Assembly: GCF_011397635.1 (NCBI RefSeq)
Contig: NC_064772.1
Location: forward strand, 16,631,035-16,695,034
Reading direction: 5' to 3'
DNA from: Epinephelus fuscoguttatus
Lineage: Eukaryota > Chordata > Actinopteri > Perciformes > Serranidae
DNA: 64,000 nt
Below the pieces are notes generated by a model, which saw only the letters and a list, made by a program, of their open reading frames with translations, did no database searches and was not told the DNA's origin. Of this stretch, positions 60,263 to 64,000 are shown one piece after another. Both the position numbers and the translations under genes were made by a program. Each line of letters begins with the position of its first letter. Position 1 is the stretch's first letter.

Positions 60263-62891
60263 CCAGGTGTTTTCTCGGGTCGGTGATAGGCCCATCTGAC
60301 GCCCCAAATCAACGATCTCACGAAACTTCAGGTGGAAAAGACACGTGAGTCTGAAATAAAACTTAAACTGGCTTTTATATAACAAAAGATCCCCAGATTT
60401 AAAGGCTTTACACCAGAGAGTGTTGAAGCCAGGGTCACAAAATGTGTCTTTATGGTGACGTATGAAGTGATAAATCAAAAGTATACTTGTGCAAAAGTTG
60501 CCACATTTACTCATCATATTTAATCCTCCTTTAATCACCAATAGGCCTGTTGATTGTTCATAAATAGGCGTATTTATTGTTCCTGTCTAATTTGAGAAAA
60601 AAGTACAAGATCTTTCCTTGATTCACTTATTTACTCCATATTAGGGAAATCAAATGCCACCTCTGCCTATCGGAGAGAAACGGAATCTAATCAATAGTGC
60701 AGGTAGGCAGCAGGTATTGATGGGTGAACATCAAAGTGTCCAGGAGGCTCGGCTGGTTACTAATTACATTGTGGCTCTCAGCTCTTATCGGCCCTCCACT
60801 GTCTCTATCAAAGTACATTTTACAGGACTGAAACAAACATGATCAAGGCGTGTTTATTACTGCAAATATTTGCCCGACGCAAAAACCGATAGGTGTGCAC
60901 AAAGGGGCGTGATGAGCTCACATTTAGGACATCAAAACCACAGAAATAGCTGTGTTTAGTTACATTTATCAGATTAAATTAAAAGACAAAACAGACTCAC
61001 AGAAAATATAGCTTTTCTCTTTCAGCCTCGTATTTATATTCCTATTTATTTGGACAGGTTTTTCTTCTTCTTTTTTTTTATTACAATTTTTTGCGTTATT
61101 TAAAAATAATGCAGCCCCAAAATTATATTTAAAGGTAAAAAACACATAAACGGAACGATTATTATTAGCAGAAATAAAGGTAAAATAGAATATCAGTCAC
61201 TATTGAGTGTATAGACACATTTGTTGGAGAATTATTTTTGTTTTTGTTGTCGGAAAGTTAGAAAAAAATGCCATGGAAACTCATTTCTGAGCACTATAGC
61301 ACTTTATTAATAGGACATAAGACACACAGATAAACTAAATCACTACAAAAGTCCAAGTACAATAACTTCATTACTGAAAATGCACTGAAAATAATATTAT
61401 AAGACTTTTAGTCATTCAAAAGAGCTCAAATAAACAATGATAATTTTGTGTATCCACCATTAATGACTTCTCCAGAAACTCTAAAGGCGTGTGATCCCAC
61501 TTGAATATAATAGGATGCCATTACAGGTTTCAATGAATATCTGTCTTTGACACTAACATTACACAGACAATAGACGCCATTACAGTGACAGCGGCGACGT
61601 TAAACCTGCAATACACGGACCCACAGTGGATCCTGCACCTGCTTTGTCCCGGCAGACGAGTCACTTACGCAGGCCTCTTTACATTGTAAATACTGTGTAT
61701 TATAGTGTGGAGCAGGGAGGCTTAATACACAAGGAGAATCTAAACATCTGAGTCTGCACTTTTAAGGCTTTGTAACACGTGCACACTTTTATATCACGAC
61801 TAATAAGGAGCATTTTGGACTTTGTGTCAACCCTGCAGGAGCGGTAAATCAGGCGTAATGGAGCCTGATATGTTCATCAGAAGATCAATGATCAATACTG
61901 TGACATTGGTAAATTCAATAAGTGATAAAGGTGACTGTGCTCCTCAACTTAAACCATTCCGTATCAGTCCAATCTGATGAAGTGGCATGTGGCTTTGAGG
62001 GGAGGCAAGTCTCTTTAAGATGTATTTGAAACAGAATTACTCATTTAAATGTGTATAGTTTGTTAGTATTTAGTGGAGTGAAGGAGGGGGTGAGTGAGGG
62101 GGGTTTCTTCACGGGTTGTCAGAATTAAGAGGTTGAATCCACATCCGGCGGTGTTAAACGGGACGCACGCTCCAACACACTGTGAACAGCACTAATGGAT
62201 TTAATCAATTAGCTTGAACGACGCAGCGTGAATACAATAACGTTAGTTTCGGCTGAGCTTCTTCTGTGAATTGAGTCGGGGCTAAATATTAGACAGCGTG
62301 TGGGAGATCATATGTGTGTTTAATGTCTGAATATTAACTTTTTTATTATTAATTTATTACCGGCACCTTTATAGGGTGAGCTCAGGTATTTTGGGACACT
62401 TTTTTGGTAGATTACTAAGAAAGCACGCTGCAGATCACCTTAACTTTTACTGTTAGAACTTGTAATGCTTCTCTGCTATATTTCTATCAAGAAAATATGT
62501 TGCTAAGTAAAATATTTAGAAACTTGAAACATATCAAGATCCCTTACCTCACTCTAATGACACGTTCAGGTGAAATGGGACAGTCAAAGTCGTTTGTAGT
62601 CATTATGTCATCATAAAAGTTCACTCAACTTTTCTGCCATGCTTCCCTGTTCATTTGCTGTCCCTTTCCTTGGTTCTATATCACCTACAGTGGACATGTG
62701 TGTGTGTGCTTGCCTGCCTGCGTGCAACACCGATGGCTAATTCTGGACTACTGTGGCTGACATGGACTCACTGCATTAATATTTTAAAGTGACAAAAATA
62801 CTACAAATGGTGACACCCAATAGCATAAGGCATGATTTTATGACACCTGGTGGCATCAAAATCATGGATGGATTACTGAATGGGTCAATCA
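60263..62891. other. Upstream of sox32; no gene seen
   Basis: There is no supportable exon. 60880-61500 is AT-rich. 61540-61850 is GC-richer and repeat-free, with an ACAATAG SOX-like core and CAGAC/GTCTG SMAD-type cores, and could be an enhancer. 62330-62890 is unremarkable. Confidence 0.45.
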
Positions 62892-63420
62892 GGTACGGGC
62901 CCAGGGGCCCAAATTGTCAGGGAGCCCCTGGCCTTCACCTGCATAATGTCAAATTAACACGTACAGACCAGGCAGAGAGAGACACAAAACAACAACAAAA
63001 ATACACACAATTACCTCAGTGAGACACAAAACAACCACAATGAGACCCAAACCCACAAAAACATGCATAACAACTACAAATATAGGCAAAACAACCACAA
63101 CATGACTACAAAAAGAAACATAAATTGACCACAAGGAGACAGGAAATGACTTCAGAGACACAAGATCTTTTCAAAGAGACTCAAATGACCAAAAAAATAC
63201 AAAAAACAGCCATAAGAAGCCCCAAAACAACTGAAACAGGCATGCAGTTGCATCGAAAAGACACAAAATGAGTAAAAACACCAGCAACACAACAGCAAAG
63301 AAACAGGAAGCCCCAAAAGGATGCAAAACCACTACAATGTCTGTGTGTCCTGCTCTTATGTGGTGGTGGGGCCCTTTGTATATCAGTGCCCAGGGGCCAG
63401 TTGTTTCATAATCTGCTCAA
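62892..63420 (+). repeat. Dispersed repeat (family D), long copy with internal ACACAAAACAACCACAA minisatellite
   Basis: It begins AGGTACGGGCCCAGGGGCCC, then TGTCAGGGAGCCCCTGGCCT. It runs through about 350 bases of degenerate GAGACACAAAACAACCACAA units and ends GTGGTGGGGCCCTTTG and GTGCCCAGGGGCCAGTTG. The GGGGCCC blocks at the two ends and the tandem middle define the family. I recognise it from memory as common in percomorphs. Confidence 0.85.
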
Positions 63421-64000
63421 AACATGCTGGTTTCATTTCAGAAAAATGTCCCGTTTTAGCGTATTAGTGCATTAAGTACTCACTCAAAACCCTTTCCTGT
63501 GAAAAGTAAGGTATATTGTCAAAAATATTTTGATTACAAGTCAAACAGTTAATAAAATGCAAAGTCCTGAAACGATTTTTATTGATACACACTTATCATT
63601 TTATTACCAAAAACAGAAAATCAAACTCATGACTTATTTTGCAAGTTTTGAGATTTTGACTCTTTAATCTGCCTGCAGTTATCTCAGAACAATCAAAGTG
63701 TTTGTTTCAGGTAAAGCACATTTGTAGCAGCAAAACATGTTTGACGATTAGCTGCTAATATTTAAAGAGTCCAAGATGTAAAACCTTATTTGTCCCATTT
63801 GACCCGACTTCACCCTCTGACATTATTTTGCTAGTATTTTTTTTTTACCCTGTGATTTGTCCTTTATTCAGGCCCTGCTGATGAATCCTAATCTATAAGG
63901 TGACAGTAGGGTATCACTGCATTGTCTCACAGCCAACAAGCAGAATGAGCACAATGCTTTCTGAATAGGGATTGTTCTGATCACAATGTACCATTGTATT
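63421..64000. other. Right edge, no gene seen
   Basis: AT-rich unique sequence with no frame or motif that I can support. Confidence 0.5.

Noticed and set aside
60181..60321. N-terminal extension of sox32 (47 more residues)
   Set aside because: It begins with GTG and runs through the promoter motifs; the first ATG is at 60180.
62949..63161. Val-rich 70-codon minus-strand frame
   Set aside because: It is the antisense of the ACACAAAACAACCACAA minisatellite in a dispersed repeat.

Overview
The window looks like nuclear DNA from a teleost fish, probably a percomorph. It is AT-rich and intron-containing, with CA/TG microsatellites, tRNA-derived SINEs, a LINE 3' end and many short elements of kinds common in spiny-rayed fish. 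It holds three protein-coding genes, all on the minus strand. No rRNA, tRNA, CRISPR or bacterial-type operon was seen.

Reading in the direction of transcription, the order is sox32 (58653-60180), sox17 (26804-28393), then the 5' part of rp1 (3833 down to base 1, running off the left edge). sox17 and sox32 are two-exon SoxF-type HMG-box genes. Each is interrupted by a phase-1 intron at the same codon of the HMG box, and each ends in a domain carrying the same nine-residue motif (DRSEFEQYL). From family knowledge, Sox32 (Casanova) is the fish endoderm determinant that acts downstream of Nodal, and sox17 is its direct target in endoderm. rp1 encodes a photoreceptor axoneme protein with two doublecortin domains and is the standard SOX17 neighbour in vertebrates. 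The cluster is therefore a conserved syntenic block with the fish-specific sox32 added.

Both Sox genes have readable promoters. Upstream of sox32 there is an exact T-box half-site, a GC box, a CCAAT box and an ATATAT element within about 60 bp. Upstream of sox17 there is a TATA-like element, a CCAAT box and a SOX consensus that overlaps a T-box-like site.

The rest (about 22 kb between rp1 and sox17, 30 kb between sox17 and sox32, and 3.7 kb upstream of sox32) shows no convincing exon. It is a mosaic of repeats: three tRNA-like SINEs, one LINE remnant, three elements with inverted ends, a foldback element with arms of about 130 bp, a 7-unit minisatellite with a unit of 81-90 bp, a degenerate repeat block near 51-52 kb, and several unclassified dispersed families. 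The unique stretches between them include candidate cis-regulatory DNA, the best being 22880-23170 and the flanks of the two Sox promoters. I did not find a convincing new biological system. The best leads are the Sox promoter architectures and the foldback and unclassified dispersed elements.
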